Shown here: piece after piece, positions 63,117-64,000 of the stretch
Layout of the letters: each line of letters opens with the position of its first letter
Position numbering within the stretch: the first letter of the stretch is position 1
From: Corynebacterium hindlerae
GTDB taxonomy: Bacteria; Actinomycetota; Actinomycetes; Mycobacteriales; Mycobacteriaceae
Direction: 5' to 3'
NCBI RefSeq assembly: GCF_014117265.1
Contig: NZ_CP059833.1
Span: forward strand, 959,068 to 1,023,067
Length of the DNA stretch: 64,000 nucleotides
Program-made: the position numbers and the translations under genes
The notes under the pieces: generated by a model
Database searches by the model: none
The model's input: the letters and a program-made list of their open reading frames with translations, nothing else
Told to the model about the DNA's origin: nothing

Positions 63117-64000
63117 ATGACACGCAGACTAAAAAACTCGGGGCCACACTAGCCGTGCTCGCCACCGTTTGCTTTAACCCGATCCCCGCACACGGGCAAG
63201 AGATCGATCAATCAGCCAACGAAACAGTCACAGCCGACATTTCGCAGCTGCGCCACCCTGCAGAGCGTGACATCTACGATGTTGACACTTCCGACTGGGA
63301 CTTTAGCGAGCCCGGCATGAACAAAAACAACATCGACAACCACTACTACGAACACGCCCTCCCCACCGACCTCGGCGAACCACAACCAGAGATCATTGAC
63401 GGACAGATGCGCTCGGATCGCATCGCCCTCCCAGGCACCGTCACCAAACACGAAGCCGACCAAGCCGAAGTAATGGAAGCCAAAGAGCAGCAACCCCAGC
63501 TGCGGGCCATGACAGCAGATAACTGCCGCACCTACTGGCCCCGCCCCCACCAAGTCTGCGGCGCCATTAAAGCCAAATACGAATCCCTCGCCGTCGCCTG
63601 GGCAGGACAAACACCCCTCTCCTTCCTAGGGCTACCCAAATCAGGGGAACTGACCAACCCCGACGGCGTGGGCAAACGCACCGAATTCGACAACGGGTTC
63701 ATCTACTGGCACCCCGATACCGGAGCCTGGTCAGTCACCACCCACAACTCCATCGTCTGGGCACGCAACGGCTGGGAACAAGGACGCCTAGGCTACCCCA
63801 CCTCCGATGAGATCGGCACCGGCGACGGGGTCGGACGCAAGCAAATGTTCCAACGTGGCCGCATCTACACTTCCCTGTCCGGTGTGGTCTCTATCGAAGG
63901 CAAGATCTTAGAAAAGTGGATCGAAACAGGTGAAGAAAAAGGCCCCCTCGGTTACCCAGCCACCGATGAAGAAGGCACCCCAGATGGTGTGGGCCGGTTC
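63117..64000 (+). CDS. Secreted LGFP-repeat protein, 5' part, with apparent frameshift in an A6 tract
   Basis: The ATG at 63117 (AAGGA upstream) reads MTRRLKNSGPH then stops at 63150-63152. The coding frame one step over is open from upstream of the tract to the window end and encodes a signal peptide core (KKLGATLAVLATVCFNPIPAHGQ) and a mature protein. The latter has three LGFP repeats (LGLPKSGELTNPDGVGKRTEF, LGYPTSDEIGTGDGVGRKQMF, LGYPATDEEGTPDGVGRF). Adding one A to the A6 at 63131-63136 would join the two into MTRRLKKLGATLAV. LGFP repeats are found in corynebacterial envelope proteins and are thought to bind the cell wall. Alternatives are a real null allele, slippage-based phase variation or a sequencing error. 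The C-terminal part lies beyond the window. Confidence 0.7.

Overview
The window is a stretch of a Corynebacterium-type chromosome (high-G+C Actinomycetota). Genus-level markers are monomeric NADP isocitrate dehydrogenase, MetY/MetX, guaB2-guaB3-guaA beside a PspC-type sensor kinase cluster (resembling EsrISR of C. glutamicum), sigD-rsdA-whiB, ImuA/ImuB with DnaE2, McbR-like boxes, and an LGFP-repeat secreted protein at the right edge. Species is not assigned. No rRNA, tRNA or CRISPR array was seen.

Layout. 1-3.7 kb: edge of an acyl-CoA-dehydrogenase-like gene, an OsmC-like gene, and a divergent NrtA/TauA-type ABC importer. 3.7-9.8 kb: panC and panB (convergent), a DCC protein, exonuclease III, a membrane protein, icd. 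9.8-17.9 kb: accessory island with a decayed IS3-like element, a broken AlbA-domain gene, a decayed IS256-like element, an AT-rich putative peptide natural-product (RiPP) cluster, and an ABC-F fragment. 18-26 kb: saccharopine-dehydrogenase-like reductase, cstA with its small partner, metY-metX, folD, trmL. 26-34 kb: DtxR/MntR-type regulator with a metal ABC importer, two PH-domain membrane proteins, a Dcu transporter, a TRIC-family protein. 34-44.6 kb: dnaE2, metQNI, a shortened SelO, an intact AlbA/ATPase gene, a hydrolase. 44.6-51.4 kb: large FAD/Fe-S oxidoreductase, sucrase/ferredoxin-like protein, lipoprotein, imuB-imuA. 51.4-55.6 kb: response regulator, PspC sensor kinase, and one fused and one split PspC/'WDPLGA' protein set. 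55.7-62.6 kb: guaA, guaB3, guaB2, DUF5319, rsdA, sigD, whiB. 63.1 kb to end: LGFP protein with an apparent frameshift in an A6 tract.

The most interesting region is 13.9-17.1 kb. A near-consensus promoter and a strong 14-bp inverted repeat precede a 79-aa small acidic peptide with a Ser/Thr/Cys-containing tail. It is followed by a 104-aa protein of unknown family, a 365-aa protein with the lyase-plus-kinase half of class III/IV lanthipeptide synthetases (LanKC/LanL) but no LanC cyclase domain, and an MFS exporter. This looks like a compact RiPP pathway with a cyclase-less dehydratase, in a low-G+C, IS-flanked segment consistent with horizontal acquisition.

Regulatory reading: McbR-like TAGAC-N6-GTCTA boxes precede metY and metQNI, LexA-like boxes precede dnaE2 and imuA, a palindrome precedes the metal transporter, and a shared AACCCTGAYGTTTT motif precedes both PspC sets. 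All are sequence matches, not tested sites.
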